Origin: Pseudomonadota bacterium
GTDB taxonomy: Bacteria; Pseudomonadota; Gammaproteobacteria; Steroidobacterales; Steroidobacteraceae
DNA: 64,000 nucleotides
Direction of reading: 5' to 3'
NCBI GenBank assembly: GCA_021808195.1
Contig: JAKBCE010000016.1
Location: 1 to 64,000, forward strand
Part shown: positions 36,489 through 46,457 of the stretch, in pieces
Layout: each line of letters starts with the position of its first letter
How positions within the stretch are numbered: position 1 is the first letter of the stretch
The notes under the pieces: model-generated
What the model was told of the DNA's origin: nothing
The model's input: only the letters and a program-made list of their open reading frames with translations
The model's database searches: none
Translations under genes and position numbers: made by a program

Positions 36489-37929
36489 CGACGCCCCCTT
36501 GCGACTCCACGACCCGCACCACAAACTCATCACTCGCGGTGAAATACTCCCCCGCCACGCGCCGACCGGTCGGCTGCACCTCGAAGGTGAGGCCGAAGCG
36601 CTCCCAGCCGGCCGCGCCCACCTCGATCACGTGCGCGGCCTGCAGCAGCTCGCGCGCATCACGCACCGGCAGCGCGCTGGTGCGGATCTCATGGCCGCCG
36701 GCGAGGGCGTTGAGCAGATACGCATGCAGCTCGCGGTTGGTGATCGCAAAGGCGCGCTCGAGCGCCTGCTCGATGAACAGCCGCCGGCGGGACTGCCGAT
36801 CGTCGGTGGCCGGCGGCTCGAGCAGCGTTGCCACCGTGCGGCGCCGCTCGGTGCTGTAGAGGCGCAGGTGATCCGGATCGACGAGGCCCACCTCGAGCGC
36901 CGCGAGATGCTCGCCCGCCGCGGCGAGCTGGCCGTCCTGCTGCGCCTCGGTGAGATTCGCGAGTTGCTCGAAGGCGGCGAGCAGCGCGTGCTGGCTCGCC
37001 TCGGTGAAGCTCAGCTGGCGCAGCAGAATGTCGGCGCGGCGTGTAAATCCGTGCAGCGACTGGCGCAGCGCCGGCAGCATCACATCGGCGGCACTGTGCA
37101 GGCGGCTCTCGATCTGATCGAGCAGGGTGAGGTACACCGAGCGGCGGCCGTCGCCGATCAGCTCCGGGGTGAGCCGGCGCAGCTCCCGCTCGACCGCCGC
37201 CTTGGTTTCGCGGCGCTGGGCCCGGGCGCGGCGCAGCAGCTCATCGAGCTCATCGCGGTACTTGACCACGCTGTCCTCGGAGAAGCGCAGTGCCACATCG
37301 GGCATGAAGCGCTTCTCCATGAAGTCGAAGAATTCCTCGCTCGCCCGGCGCACCAGCTGCTGCGCCTCGACCTCTCGGATCAACTGGCGCTTGCGCTCCT
37401 CGAGTTCGGCGATGATGTCGGAGAAGTCCGAAACGATCCGCTCGGAGTACTCGTAGGCATCGAGCAGATCGTAGACTTCATGCTTGTCGAGAAACGAGCG
37501 CAACGCACTGCAGGTGTTGCGCGTGTTGCGGTGGCGGGTGCGAAAGCGGCTGCCGGCGATCTCCTCCATGGGCTGGGTGAACAGCCGCCCGATCCGCGAG
37601 AAGCCGTACGTGCTGCTGAGGGTGAGTTCATCGACGTTGCGCTCGAGCCAGCCGTGCTCGAGGAGCAGGTTGAGCATCCAGGCGGCCTGCTCACGCTCGG
37701 CGCGCACCGGCGGCGCGGTGTCGTCCTCCTCGCTCTCGAGCACCGGGGTGCGGGTGATGACCTCCTGGAATACCTCGATGACGAGTTCCCGATGCACCAC
37801 GCGGCTGTAATCGGCGAGTGAGCTGTACAGCCGTGCATACAGCGCGCGCAGGCACGCCACCACCTGCTCGCGGTACTTGCCGGTCAGGGGGCGAAAGAAA
37901 TGGAGCCGCTCGTCGGCAAACAACGTCAC
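36475..37929 (-). CDS. jetA: Wadjet defence protein JetA (MksF-like kleisin subunit)
   Basis: 484 residues. The opening ERLHFFRPLTGKYREQVV and LYARLYSSLADYSRVVHREL resemble the JetA group of DUF5716 type, which suggests a type III-like Wadjet, but the subtype is not certain from eye inspection. A helical body with an RLFTQPMEEIAGSRFRTRHR segment follows. It is the first gene of a four-gene operon with overlapping genes throughout. Nothing broken was seen. Confidence 0.88.
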   Translation of the reverse strand: MTLFADERLHFFRPLTGKYREQVVACLRALYARLYSSLADYSRVVHRELVIEVFQEVITRTPVLESEEDDTAPPVRAEREQAAWMLNLLLEHGWLERNVDELTLSSTYGFSRIGRLFTQPMEEIAGSRFRTRHRNTRNTCSALRSFLDKHEVYDLLDAYEYSERIVSDFSDIIAELEERKRQLIREVEAQQLVRRASEEFFDFMEKRFMPDVALRFSEDSVVKYRDELDELLRRARAQRRETKAAVERELRRLTPELIGDGRRSVYLTLLDQIESRLHSAADVMLPALRQSLHGFTRRADILLRQLSFTEASQHALLAAFEQLANLTEAQQDGQLAAAGEHLAALEVGLVDPDHLRLYSTERRRTVATLLEPPATDDRQSRRRLFIEQALERAFAITNRELHAYLLNALAGGHEIRTSALPVRDARELLQAAHVIEVGAAGWERFGLTFEVQPTGRRVAGEYFTASDEFVVRVVESQGGVGGAE

Positions 37930-38043
37930 GTCGGGATCCCTCGGGCGGGGAGCCGCCCGGGTGCATCGTAACGCAGCGGCGGATCGATCAGAACCCGCCC
38001 GGCGCCTCGCGCCCGGGTGGCTGCCCGGCCCGCCCCGGGCGCC

Positions 38044-39141
38044 TCAGAGCGGAATGCTGCAGCGGGCCAGCACCTCGCGCAGATCGCGCAGCGGCGGGAA
38101 CACCTCGTTGTTCCAGTCGCTGCCCTGCGCATCGTGCGCGCGCTGCTCGTACTCGACGATCTGCTTGTCCTCGCGAAAGATGTTCTCGGTGAACCAGACG
38201 ACGAACGGCCAGACCATGTGGATCAGGCCCGGCACGGGCGGCTTCTTCACCGACAGGTAGCCGAACGTGCGGTTGGTGCGGTGCTCGGCATCGAGCGGGG
38301 TGTAACAGAGCCACACGTCGAGCACCGGATCCTGGGTCTGCTCGATGTTGCGCCCCACCCAGACCTTCAGGCTCTGCGCCGGATAGTCGGTGCGGATGCG
38401 CATGTGGTCGCGGAAATCCTGCTTCTCCTGCCCGCCTCGCGTGCGCATCAGGTCGACGATGACGCGCTCGCCCATCGAGGACTTGCCCTCGGTGCGGCTG
38501 AAGCTGTACTCCACCTCGGCCCAGTGCTCCCCGTGGCGCCGCCCGAGGCAGCTCGCCCGGATCGAGCCCATCTGCTTGCGGTGCAGGAACTGGTGGTTCA
38601 TGTCGAAGAGGTTCTCGTGCATGAACGTGTAGTGACAGGCCACCTCGCGGTTGAGCCGGCGCGTCTTGTAGTCGCGCCGCTGCGAGGCGCCGAGCGCGGC
38701 GGGCACTCGCGCGGCAGCAAGCGCCGGGTCGCCGGGGAAGATGAAGATCAGACCGTCGATCTCGCGCACCGGGTAGCTGCGCACCCCGTTCGGCCGGCGC
38801 TCCTTGCCGAGGTAGGGGACATCCACGCACTTGCCGGCGCAGTCGTACGCCCAGCCGTGGTAGTGGCATTTGAGCTGATCGCCGGCAACCACGCCGAGGT
38901 GCAGCGGCACCTGCCGGTGGGCACAGCGGTCCTCGAGCGCAAAGACCTGGCCGCTCTTGCCCCGGTACAGCGCAATCGGCTCACCGGCGAAGCGGCGACC
39001 GAGAATCTGGCCGGCCTTGAGCTCATCGGACCAGGCGAGCGGGTACCAATAATCCGGGTGAGCCGCCGTGCGGCGCAAATCCACCCCTCCGGCCGGACGC
39101 ATCGCGCGCTCGGCAGCCAATATCACCTGATCGTCCGGCAT
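38044..39141 (-). CDS. Rieske [2Fe-2S] aromatic ring-hydroxylating oxygenase
   Basis: About 365 residues from the ATG at 39141. The Rieske cluster motif C-x-H...C-x2-H is present (CAHRQVPLHLGVV then KCHYHGWAY, about residues 72-97). A catalytic part follows with MHENLFDMNHQFLHRK, where the His pair and a downstream Asp would hold mononuclear iron. Such enzymes hydroxylate aromatic or sterol-like substrates with a reductase partner, which is not nearby. Longer in-frame starts exist upstream but show no family residues. The gene is monocistronic, between the Wadjet operon and tRNA-Asp. Confidence 0.88.
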   Translation of the reverse strand: MPDDQVILAAERAMRPAGGVDLRRTAAHPDYWYPLAWSDELKAGQILGRRFAGEPIALYRGKSGQVFALEDRCAHRQVPLHLGVVAGDQLKCHYHGWAYDCAGKCVDVPYLGKERRPNGVRSYPVREIDGLIFIFPGDPALAAARVPAALGASQRRDYKTRRLNREVACHYTFMHENLFDMNHQFLHRKQMGSIRASCLGRRHGEHWAEVEYSFSRTEGKSSMGERVIVDLMRTRGGQEKQDFRDHMRIRTDYPAQSLKVWVGRNIEQTQDPVLDVWLCYTPLDAEHRTNRTFGYLSVKKPPVPGLIHMVWPFVVWFTENIFREDKQIVEYEQRAHDAQGSDWNNEVFPPLRDLREVLARCSIPL

Positions 39142-39413
39142 GGACGCCCCCACGTTGTAGTAGTAGGGCGAGATTACGCTGAAGGCGTCTGAAGAAGAAA
39201 GATCAGTTGTGTGACAGCCTGCGCTCGGCAGCCCGCCCGCAGCAAAGCCGCCGGGCGCCATGGTGGCGCCATAAGCGCCGCCTGCGGGCCAACGATCGTC
39301 GCGAGAGGGTGAATCGCCGGGATTTCCGCCGCACGGGCGCCGGGCGGCGTCAAGGCCGCGACAGCCGCTTCGAGGCGGCGGTAACCAATTGTCTCTGAAG
39401 GGGATTTTAGAAC

Positions 39414-39490
39414 TGGCGGAGCGGACGGGACTCGAACCCGCGACCCCCGGCGTGACAGGCCGGTATTCTAACCAGCTGAACTACCGCTCC
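39414..39490 (-). tRNA. tRNA-Asp (GTC anticodon)
   Basis: The minus strand forms a cloverleaf: acceptor GGAGCGG paired with CCGCTCC, discriminator G, encoded CCA, anticodon loop CTGTCAC (GTC), and T-arm GGGTTCGAGTCCC. 77 bases long. Confidence 0.95.
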
Positions 39491-39652
39491 ACCGGAAAGG
39501 GCGCGCATCCTAGCGGACAGCGCGTCCCTTGTCCATCGATTCGGCCCCGCCCCTCGCGCCGGCCGCGCCCCCCCGGAGCGGCTGTGCCGCGTCAACCCGA
39601 GCGAGACACAATTCGTTGAAGTCCCCCTGAGCGCTTTCGCTATAGTCACGCC

Positions 39653-40132
39653 ATGAACTCGATTGCACCCGTCGCAGCCACCGTGCTCGCCTGTACCGGC
39701 CTGCTCTGTTCCCGGGCAATCCTCGTGCCCGCCCGGGCCGCCCTCGGCGAGCCGGCGGCCTCGGTCGCAGCCGATCAGCTGCGCATGAAGGGCCAGCTCC
39801 GCCACGCCACCGGCCCGGGCTACCAGGTCGAACAGATCACCGCCCCCGGCGGCACGCTGGTGAAGGAATTCATCTCGCCGGCGGGCATCGTGTTCGCGGT
39901 CAGCTGGCGCGGCCCGACCCTGCCGAACCTCGCCCAGACGCTCGGCAGCACCTACTTCGGCATGCTCAAGACCGCCGAGCGCAGTGAGCGCGCCGGCCTG
40001 GGCCACAACCACGTGCAGCTGCGTACCCCGCAGCTCGTTGTGCATGCCGGGGGACACATGCGTTATTTCTTCGGCATGGCCTACGTTCCCTCGCTCCTGC
40101 CCCCGAACGTATCGGTCGCCGACCTCCACTAA
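39653..40132 (+). CDS. DUF2844 domain protein
   Basis: 159 residues with an N-terminal signal-like segment (VAATVLACTGLLCSRAIL). The conserved stretches LVKEFISPAGIVFAVSWRGP and SERAGLGHNHVQLRTPQLVV are typical of DUF2844. It sits 20 bases before the DUF3443 gene, a pairing common in Proteobacteria such as Burkholderia. Both products are probably exported. Function unknown. Confidence 0.85.
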   Translation: MNSIAPVAATVLACTGLLCSRAILVPARAALGEPAASVAADQLRMKGQLRHATGPGYQVEQITAPGGTLVKEFISPAGIVFAVSWRGPTLPNLAQTLGSTYFGMLKTAERSERAGLGHNHVQLRTPQLVVHAGGHMRYFFGMAYVPSLLPPNVSVADLH

Positions 40133-40152
40133 ATTCTGCAACGAGGTTTTCC

Positions 40153-41433
40153 GTGCGCAAGACCCTGCTCGTCGGTCTCCTGCTGAGCGTGCTCGCCGTC
40201 GCCGGGTGTGGTGGGGGGGGCGGCTCGAGCGTCGCGAGTTCCAGCAGCGGCAGCAGCAGCGGCAGCGGGCAGACGAACTCCTCCCCCGGCGCGAACGTGG
40301 TCACCATGACCGTTGACGCCGGGCCGAATGGCAAGTCCGTCGACATTCCCTACATCACGGTCACAGTGTGTGAGCCGGGAACCGCGCAATGCCAGACCTT
40401 CGATCACATCGAGGTCGACACCGGCTCCTACGGGCTGCGCATCGTGGCAGACGCATTGGATACCTCCGGCAACCCGTTCTCGCTCGCGCTGCCGACGGAG
40501 ACCGTGAGCGGCAGTCCGCTGGTCGAGTGCACCCAGTTCGTCGATGGCTACAGCTGGGGACCGATCAAGACCGCCGATGTGGACATTGGCGGCGAGTCGG
40601 CGCAGAGCGTGCCCGTACAGCTGATCGGTGATCCGAACTACGCGAGCGTCCCGAGCGGCTGCCAGAGCACCGGCTCGGCGGAGGACACCGTGTCCACCTT
40701 CGGCGCCAACGGCATCCTCGGCGTCGGCACCTTCGCCGATGACTGCGGTCAGACCTGCGCGCAGCAGGTACCCCAGCCGGCGGTCTATTACATCTGCCCG
40801 GCGAGCGGCTGTGTGGGCAGCACGGTGCCCGAGAGCGAGCAAGTAACCGACCCGGCGGTGGATTTCGCCACCGACAACAACGGGGTCATCATCGAACTGC
40901 CGCCACTCGGACTCACCGGCACGGCGAGCACGGTCAGCGGCTCGCTGGTGTTCGGGATCGGCACCGAAGGCAACAATGGGATGAGCGCGCAGACGGTGCT
41001 CACGGCGAACAATTACGGCTACATCAGCACCACCTACAACGGCCAGGCGCTGCCCTACTCGTTCTTCGATACCGGCTCGAACGCCTTTTATTTCAACGAC
41101 AGCGCCATCCCGCACAGCTGCGTGAGCCAGGGCAGCTGGTTCTGCCCGACCAGCACGTTGAACCTCACGGCGAGCAACCTCGGCCAGAATGGCGTGCAGT
41201 CGACCGTCGCGTTCTCCATCGCCAACGCCGGCACCGTGTTCAACCAGTACCCGACCAACACGGCGTTCGACGACATCGGGGCGGACGCCGGCAATCAGTC
41301 CGCATTCTGTCCGAACCAGGCCACCAACTGTTCATTCGATTTCGGGCTGCCCTTCTTCTTCGGACGCAACGTGTACGTCGCCTTCTACGGCGCGCTCACC
41401 AGCGCCGGCACCGGACCGTATTTCGCGTACTGA
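40153..41433 (+). CDS. DUF3443 domain lipoprotein
   Basis: 426 residues. Signal and lipobox MRKTLLVGLLLSVLAVAGC, then a Gly/Ser-rich linker. VDTGSYGLRIV near the start and SFFDTGSNAFYF later recall aspartyl-protease-like DTG motifs of DUF3443, but no such activity is established. It is probably secreted and lipid-anchored and is co-transcribed with the DUF2844 gene. Confidence 0.85.
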   Translation: MRKTLLVGLLLSVLAVAGCGGGGGSSVASSSSGSSSGSGQTNSSPGANVVTMTVDAGPNGKSVDIPYITVTVCEPGTAQCQTFDHIEVDTGSYGLRIVADALDTSGNPFSLALPTETVSGSPLVECTQFVDGYSWGPIKTADVDIGGESAQSVPVQLIGDPNYASVPSGCQSTGSAEDTVSTFGANGILGVGTFADDCGQTCAQQVPQPAVYYICPASGCVGSTVPESEQVTDPAVDFATDNNGVIIELPPLGLTGTASTVSGSLVFGIGTEGNNGMSAQTVLTANNYGYISTTYNGQALPYSFFDTGSNAFYFNDSAIPHSCVSQGSWFCPTSTLNLTASNLGQNGVQSTVAFSIANAGTVFNQYPTNTAFDDIGADAGNQSAFCPNQATNCSFDFGLPFFFGRNVYVAFYGALTSAGTGPYFAY

Positions 41434-41443
41434 GCGACCCGCG

Positions 41444-41488
41444 AGCCCGGGGAGCGCTGCCGCGCTGCGCGGCAGCGCTCCCCGGGCT
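41444..41488. terminator. 21-base perfect hairpin between convergent genes
   Basis: Perfect inverted repeat 41444-41464 with 41468-41488, loop of 3. It lies between the convergent DUF3443 and beta-propeller genes. No U tract on either strand. Confidence 0.55.
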
Positions 41489-41493
41489 GCTGC

Positions 41494-44400
41494 TCAGTGC
41501 AGACGCACCGCTGGCACCGGGATCCGGGCCATTCCCGCGCGGCGCAATGTGCCGTTCAGCCGCTCGATCCGCGCCACCGTGCCGCGCCACCGCCGCAGCG
41601 ACGCATCGAGCTGACCGAGTGAGGTCTGCAGAACCTGCTCATCGGCGCCGGTGGGTGCGAGATCCGCCGACTCCGCATCGGCCTCGAGCGCGCTCAGATG
41701 GCGATTGAGCCTGAGCAGGCCGCCCGGACCGTCGCTAGCAGTCAGCGCCAGCAGGGATGTTAGGTCTGCGGCGAGCTCCCGGGGTGCGCGGTGCGCTGCG
41801 ATGCGCGTCCCGAGCGCGATGAGCGCTTGGTGCACCGGATGCTCGGCATCGTACAGCGCCTTGACCCGTGCGAGCCCCCCGTCGATCGCCTGGCTGTAGG
41901 ACAGCAACGCGCGCAGCTGTGCGGTGCGCACGTGTACGCGCGGATCCATGCGGACCACCAGCGGCTCGCGGTACTGCCGACCCTCGACGCTGAGCACCAC
42001 GCGGTACAGCCCGGGCAGCACGAACGGACCCTCGACGGACGTGGGGGTATTCAGACCGAATACCGCCTGCATGCTGTAGTGGTAATCGATGGCCGCCGGG
42101 CGCGCATAGCGCAGGTTCCAGACGAAGCGGTGCATGCCGGGGGCACTCGAGAGTGGCGCCGCTGGCTTCAGCCACGCCTTGGCGAAGTAGCGATGGGCGC
42201 GAAGGCTCACCGGCGGCGGACTCGAGGTGAACGAGCGGACCAGACGACCCCTGAAGTCGTAGATCGAGAGGCGCACCGGGCTCGGGCTGGGCGCCGCGAG
42301 CCAGTAATCGATGATCGCACCGGCTGGCGGATTCTCGCCCTGGGGCGTGTCCGCCGGCAGGGGCGTGTCCCGGTTGTTGTCCGGGTGCACGCGCCAGGCC
42401 GGCTCGGGCGCGAACAGGTGCGCCGGGGCGCGCAGCATCCGGGCCGACAGCTGGCGCAACGGCGCCAGATCATCGAGCACCCAGATGGCCCGCCCCTGCG
42501 TGGCGGCGATGAGATCCTCATCGTGCACCAGCAGATCCTTCACCCAGGCCTGCGGCAGATTGAGCTGCAGCGACTGCCAGTGCGCGCCGTCGTCGAACGA
42601 CACGAACACCCCATCGGTGGTGCCGGCGTAGAGCAGCCCGGCGCGCTGCGGATCGGCGCGCACCACCGAGACCGGTTGATCCGCGGGTAAACCGCTGACG
42701 ATCTCTCGCCAGTGCACGCCGTAGTCGTGGGTGCGCAGAATTTCAGGCCGCCAGTCGTCCTGGCGCTGATCATCGACGGACACGTACGCCGTGGCGGGAT
42801 CGAGCGCCGAGGGCGAAATCGAACTCACCTTCTGCCAGGGCTGCAGCTGCGGTGGGGTCACGTTGCGCCAGTGTTTGCCCTCATCGCGCGTCAACTGCAC
42901 CAGTCCGCTGTCGGTGCCGACCCAGATCTGCCCGGCCTGGCGCGGCGAGGGGGCGATCGCGCTGATCACCCCAAAGCCACAGGCGCGGGCGAGCTCACCG
43001 CGCGCCGCGGCCGTGCAGCCGCGCGTGCCAGCCACCTTGCCGGTCAGATCCGGCGAGATGATCTGCCAGGTGTTGCCGAGGTCCGCGGAGCGGAACAGCA
43101 CCTGCGCGCCGAGCAGCAGTGCATACGGGCGGGTGGGCGTGAACACCAGCGGGGTCACCCAGCCGTAGCGGTACTTGACGGTGAACGGCGCGGAGCCATA
43201 ACTGACGATCGGATACGGTGAGACGTTGGCGACCTGACCGGTGCGCGCGTCCCAGCGCGACACGCGCCCGCCGAGACCGCTACCGAATACCAAGTCCGGA
43301 TCGGCCGGATCGGGCACCATGTAGTCCCGTTCATCACCCCCGACCGGGTGCCAGTCGCGCCAGGTGAGCGAACCGTAATCGCTGCGGCTCGCCGCACCGA
43401 CCGAGCCGCTGTCCTGCTGGCCGCTGTAGATCCAGTACGGAAAGCGATCATCGGCGGCGAGATGGTAGAACTGACCGGTGGGCTGGTTGTACCAGCTGCT
43501 CCAGGTGCGCCCGCCATCGACGCTCACCACAGCCCCCTGATCGGAGGCGGTGATCCAATGGTTCGGGTGCAGTGGATTGATCCACACGAAGTGGTAATCG
43601 TCGCCGCCCGGGGCGCCCTTGATGATGTGCCAGGTGCGCCCGCCGTCGCTCGAGCGGCGGATCGACTGCCCGGCCGAGAACAGCACATTGGGGTTGCGCG
43701 GATCGACCGTGAGCCGCGAGAAGTACCAGCTGCCGAATATCGCCCCTTCGGCGTTGACTCGCTGCCAATGCGCACCGCCGTCATCCGAGCGCCAGATGCC
43801 GCCCTGCGTACGCGACTCGACCGTCGCATAGATCCGAGTGCCCTGCGCGGTGTGCGTCACGGCGAGCCCGATCCGCCCGAGCGGACCGCGCGGCCAGCCG
43901 CCGCCGGCCAGTCGCTGCCAGGTCTTGCCGCCGTCGCGGGAGCGGTAAATGGCGCTGCCCGGGCCACCGTGCGGTTCGAAATAATCGAGCCAGGGCCACC
44001 CGCGCATCTGCCAGGCCGCCGCGTACAACAGCCGTGGGTTGGTCGGATCGGCCGCCAGATCCACCACGCCGGTGCGCCGGTTGATGAACAGCACGTGTTG
44101 CCAGGTGCGCCCGCCATCGTTGCTGCGGTAAATCCCGCGCGCCCGATTCGGGCCGTACAGGTGCCCCATCGCGGCCACCACCACCACGTTGGCATGGTGC
44201 GGGTCTATCCAGATGCGCCCGATGTAGCGCGTAGCCTGCAGACCCACGGCCCGCCAGGTGCGCCCGCCGTCGGTCGATTTGAATACCCCGCGGCCGGCGC
44301 CCGCATCATAGCGGGGCGCGACCTGGCCGGTGCCCACGTAGATCGTTCGCGGCGCCGAGGGGGCGACCGCGATCGCGCCGATCGCCGGCGGCAGATTCGG

Positions 44401-44679
44401 ACCCACCGGCTGCCAGGTGCGCCCGGCGTCGATGCTCTTCCACACCCCACCGCCGGCCGTGCCGATGTAGAAAGTGTTGGGTTCGCTCGGCACGCCGGCG
44501 GCCATGGTGGCCCAACCGCCGCGAAACGGTCCGATGAGCCGCCAACGCATCCCCGCGTAGGCGCTCTGCGGCACTGCCGCCTGTACCGCGACGGAGCACA
44601 GTGCACCCAGCAATGCGCAGAGCACCGCAACGGCGCACGGCCGGCCGATGTAACGATGAACCGAGGCGGTGCGAACCAT
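41494..44679 (-). CDS. Secreted BNR/sortilin-like beta-propeller protein
   Basis: 1061 residues from the ATG at 44679 with a signal peptide (VAVLCALLGALCSVAVQA). Many BNR/Asp-box repeats of the form S-x-D-x-G-x-T-W (SIDAGRTWQ, STDGGRTWR, SNDGGRTWQ, SRDGGKTWQ, SSDGGRTWH) build a large propeller, followed by a C-terminal region with a FlgD-like Ig segment (SIYDFRGRLVRSF). These proteins are annotated as sialidase or glycosyl hydrolase-like, but no catalytic residues were recognised. Downstream of a peptidase S10 gene with a 56-base gap, probably one operon. Confidence 0.85.
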   Translation of the reverse strand: MVRTASVHRYIGRPCAVAVLCALLGALCSVAVQAAVPQSAYAGMRWRLIGPFRGGWATMAAGVPSEPNTFYIGTAGGGVWKSIDAGRTWQPVGPNLPPAIGAIAVAPSAPRTIYVGTGQVAPRYDAGAGRGVFKSTDGGRTWRAVGLQATRYIGRIWIDPHHANVVVVAAMGHLYGPNRARGIYRSNDGGRTWQHVLFINRRTGVVDLAADPTNPRLLYAAAWQMRGWPWLDYFEPHGGPGSAIYRSRDGGKTWQRLAGGGWPRGPLGRIGLAVTHTAQGTRIYATVESRTQGGIWRSDDGGAHWQRVNAEGAIFGSWYFSRLTVDPRNPNVLFSAGQSIRRSSDGGRTWHIIKGAPGGDDYHFVWINPLHPNHWITASDQGAVVSVDGGRTWSSWYNQPTGQFYHLAADDRFPYWIYSGQQDSGSVGAASRSDYGSLTWRDWHPVGGDERDYMVPDPADPDLVFGSGLGGRVSRWDARTGQVANVSPYPIVSYGSAPFTVKYRYGWVTPLVFTPTRPYALLLGAQVLFRSADLGNTWQIISPDLTGKVAGTRGCTAAARGELARACGFGVISAIAPSPRQAGQIWVGTDSGLVQLTRDEGKHWRNVTPPQLQPWQKVSSISPSALDPATAYVSVDDQRQDDWRPEILRTHDYGVHWREIVSGLPADQPVSVVRADPQRAGLLYAGTTDGVFVSFDDGAHWQSLQLNLPQAWVKDLLVHDEDLIAATQGRAIWVLDDLAPLRQLSARMLRAPAHLFAPEPAWRVHPDNNRDTPLPADTPQGENPPAGAIIDYWLAAPSPSPVRLSIYDFRGRLVRSFTSSPPPVSLRAHRYFAKAWLKPAAPLSSAPGMHRFVWNLRYARPAAIDYHYSMQAVFGLNTPTSVEGPFVLPGLYRVVLSVEGRQYREPLVVRMDPRVHVRTAQLRALLSYSQAIDGGLARVKALYDAEHPVHQALIALGTRIAAHRAPRELAADLTSLLALTASDGPGGLLRLNRHLSALEADAESADLAPTGADEQVLQTSLGQLDASLRRWRGTVARIERLNGTLRRAGMARIPVPAVRLH

Positions 44680-44735
44680 GAAGCGCCCCCAAAAAGCGCC
44701 CACCATAGCGCACCTGGCGCGTCGGCACCTCGCGC

Positions 44736-46310
44736 TCAGCGCTGCGGCGTGGCGTGCGCGATGAACCGATCGATATTGGCGGCGAGCTGCGGCAACACGG
44801 CCGGATTGAGGTACAGCATGTGCCCGACCGGGTAGTAATACTCGTGTATGTGCCCAGCGAGCGCTGCGGGCAGTCCCATGTGCGCGATGGTGTAGTCGGT
44901 GGCAAAGAACGGCGTTGCCATGTCGAACCACCCATTGTTCAGCATCAGCTGCATACCGGGGTCGTTGCTCATGGCGCGCGCGAGTGCCGGGGCGACGTTG
45001 CGCACCCGGGCAAGGCTCTGGCTGCTGCCGACGCCCTCATCGAGCGCACTGAGCGGCGGCTGGTAGCGACCCCAGTCCCAGGCTTTGAAGGCCGCAGCAC
45101 TGCTCTGCACGTACAGCCGCCTGCTGTGATAGTGCAGCTCGCTCTGCAGATACGCATCGAAGCTCGTGCTGAGCGCCCCCCAGATCGCCGTGGTTGCCGC
45201 GCCGGCGGCCGAATCGCCCTGCACGGGCACGAGTGGCTGCAGCTCGGGCGTGGTGAAACGCGCATCGAAGCGGCCCGTGCTCGTCGCATCCGCGAGCAGA
45301 CGGCGCTGGAACACCGACAGCGGTATGCGCAAGTCCGCCCGCAGCCACAGCGAGGCGGGCAGCCCGGTGAAGCGGGCGAGCTGCGCGGCGATGCGCCCGC
45401 GGTGGGCGGCCGAGAGCGCCGAACCCTCGAACAACGCCCGCGCATACGGGCCGCCGGCAAAGCGCTCGACCTGTTTGACGAACGCCCGCAAGTGCGCGGG
45501 CTGCGGATCGAGCCGGTGGTGGTACCAGGCGACCGCCGCATACGAGGGCAGATACAGCTCGTACGGCAGATCGTTGCCGGGAGTGTTGTTCAGCGTCGCG
45601 AAATCGAGCACCGTCGAGCACAGGATCACGCCGTTCAGGTAGATGCCGCGCGTGACCAGATCGAGTGCCAGCACTGCCGAGCGGGTCGTACCGTAACTCT
45701 CCCCGAGCAGAAACTTCGGTGACTGGAAGCGGTCGTTTTGCTGGATATACCGCGCGATGAACTGGGTAAAGGCGCGCGCATCGCCGTTGATGCCGTAGAA
45801 CATCGCCGGCTTGCCCGCCGCGAGGATGCGGCTGTAGCCGGTCCCCACCGCATCGATGAAGACCAGATCGGTAGCCTTGAGGATGCTGTCGGCGTTCGGG
45901 ACCAACCGGTACGGCGGCTGCTCGGCTGCGACCTGCCCCGGGGCGGGCCAGTCGATGCGCCGCGGCCCGAATCCGCCCACATCGACCAGCGCCGACGCAA
46001 AGCCCGGCCCGCCGTTGTAGGCGAAGGTGAGCGGCCGCTGGCCGACCGCATGTACCCCGTCGCGGGTGTAGGCGATGTAGAACATGCTGGCCGTCGCCTG
46101 ACCTGCCTTGTTCTTCAGAATGATCGTACCGGCCGTAGCGGTGTACGCGATGCGCTTGCCGTCGATCATCACGCTGCCGTGGGTGCGTACGGTTCGCGCC
46201 CGGGGGGTCGGTGCGGGGACCGCATGATGCTCCGGGGGCTGCGCCGCGTGCACTGCGGGGGCAAGCGCCATTGCGGCGCCGAGCAGCAGCGGGGCGAGAG
46301 TTCGTGGCAT
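44736..46310 (-). CDS. Secreted serine carboxypeptidase, peptidase S10
   Basis: About 524 residues from the ATG at 46310, preceded by GAGGA-type ribosome binding sequence. Signal peptide MRMPRTLAPLLLGAAMALAP ending in AVHA. S10 features: NGGPG(F)AS motif in LTFAYNGGPGFASALVDVGG, nucleophile Ser in LLGESYGTTR, and catalytic His in YYYPVGHMLYL with Asp expected before it in NNGWFDMATPFF. Bacterial members release C-terminal residues from peptides. Likely co-transcribed with the beta-propeller gene, suggesting an exported peptide-degrading pair. Confidence 0.88.
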   Translation of the reverse strand: MPRTLAPLLLGAAMALAPAVHAAQPPEHHAVPAPTPRARTVRTHGSVMIDGKRIAYTATAGTIILKNKAGQATASMFYIAYTRDGVHAVGQRPLTFAYNGGPGFASALVDVGGFGPRRIDWPAPGQVAAEQPPYRLVPNADSILKATDLVFIDAVGTGYSRILAAGKPAMFYGINGDARAFTQFIARYIQQNDRFQSPKFLLGESYGTTRSAVLALDLVTRGIYLNGVILCSTVLDFATLNNTPGNDLPYELYLPSYAAVAWYHHRLDPQPAHLRAFVKQVERFAGGPYARALFEGSALSAAHRGRIAAQLARFTGLPASLWLRADLRIPLSVFQRRLLADATSTGRFDARFTTPELQPLVPVQGDSAAGAATTAIWGALSTSFDAYLQSELHYHSRRLYVQSSAAAFKAWDWGRYQPPLSALDEGVGSSQSLARVRNVAPALARAMSNDPGMQLMLNNGWFDMATPFFATDYTIAHMGLPAALAGHIHEYYYPVGHMLYLNPAVLPQLAANIDRFIAHATPQR

Positions 46311-46457
46311 GCGCAAGGATCCTCCAGGTTCAGCCGGCACCGGCTCGGCCGGGCGGTTCGCCCGCGCCTGGCGCATCCTACTCCGCAGTGTCGGGCGGAT
46401 CGAGCACCGTGTGCCACAGGGAGCGCACCGGCTTACCCGCTCGGCAGCGGCCGGCGG

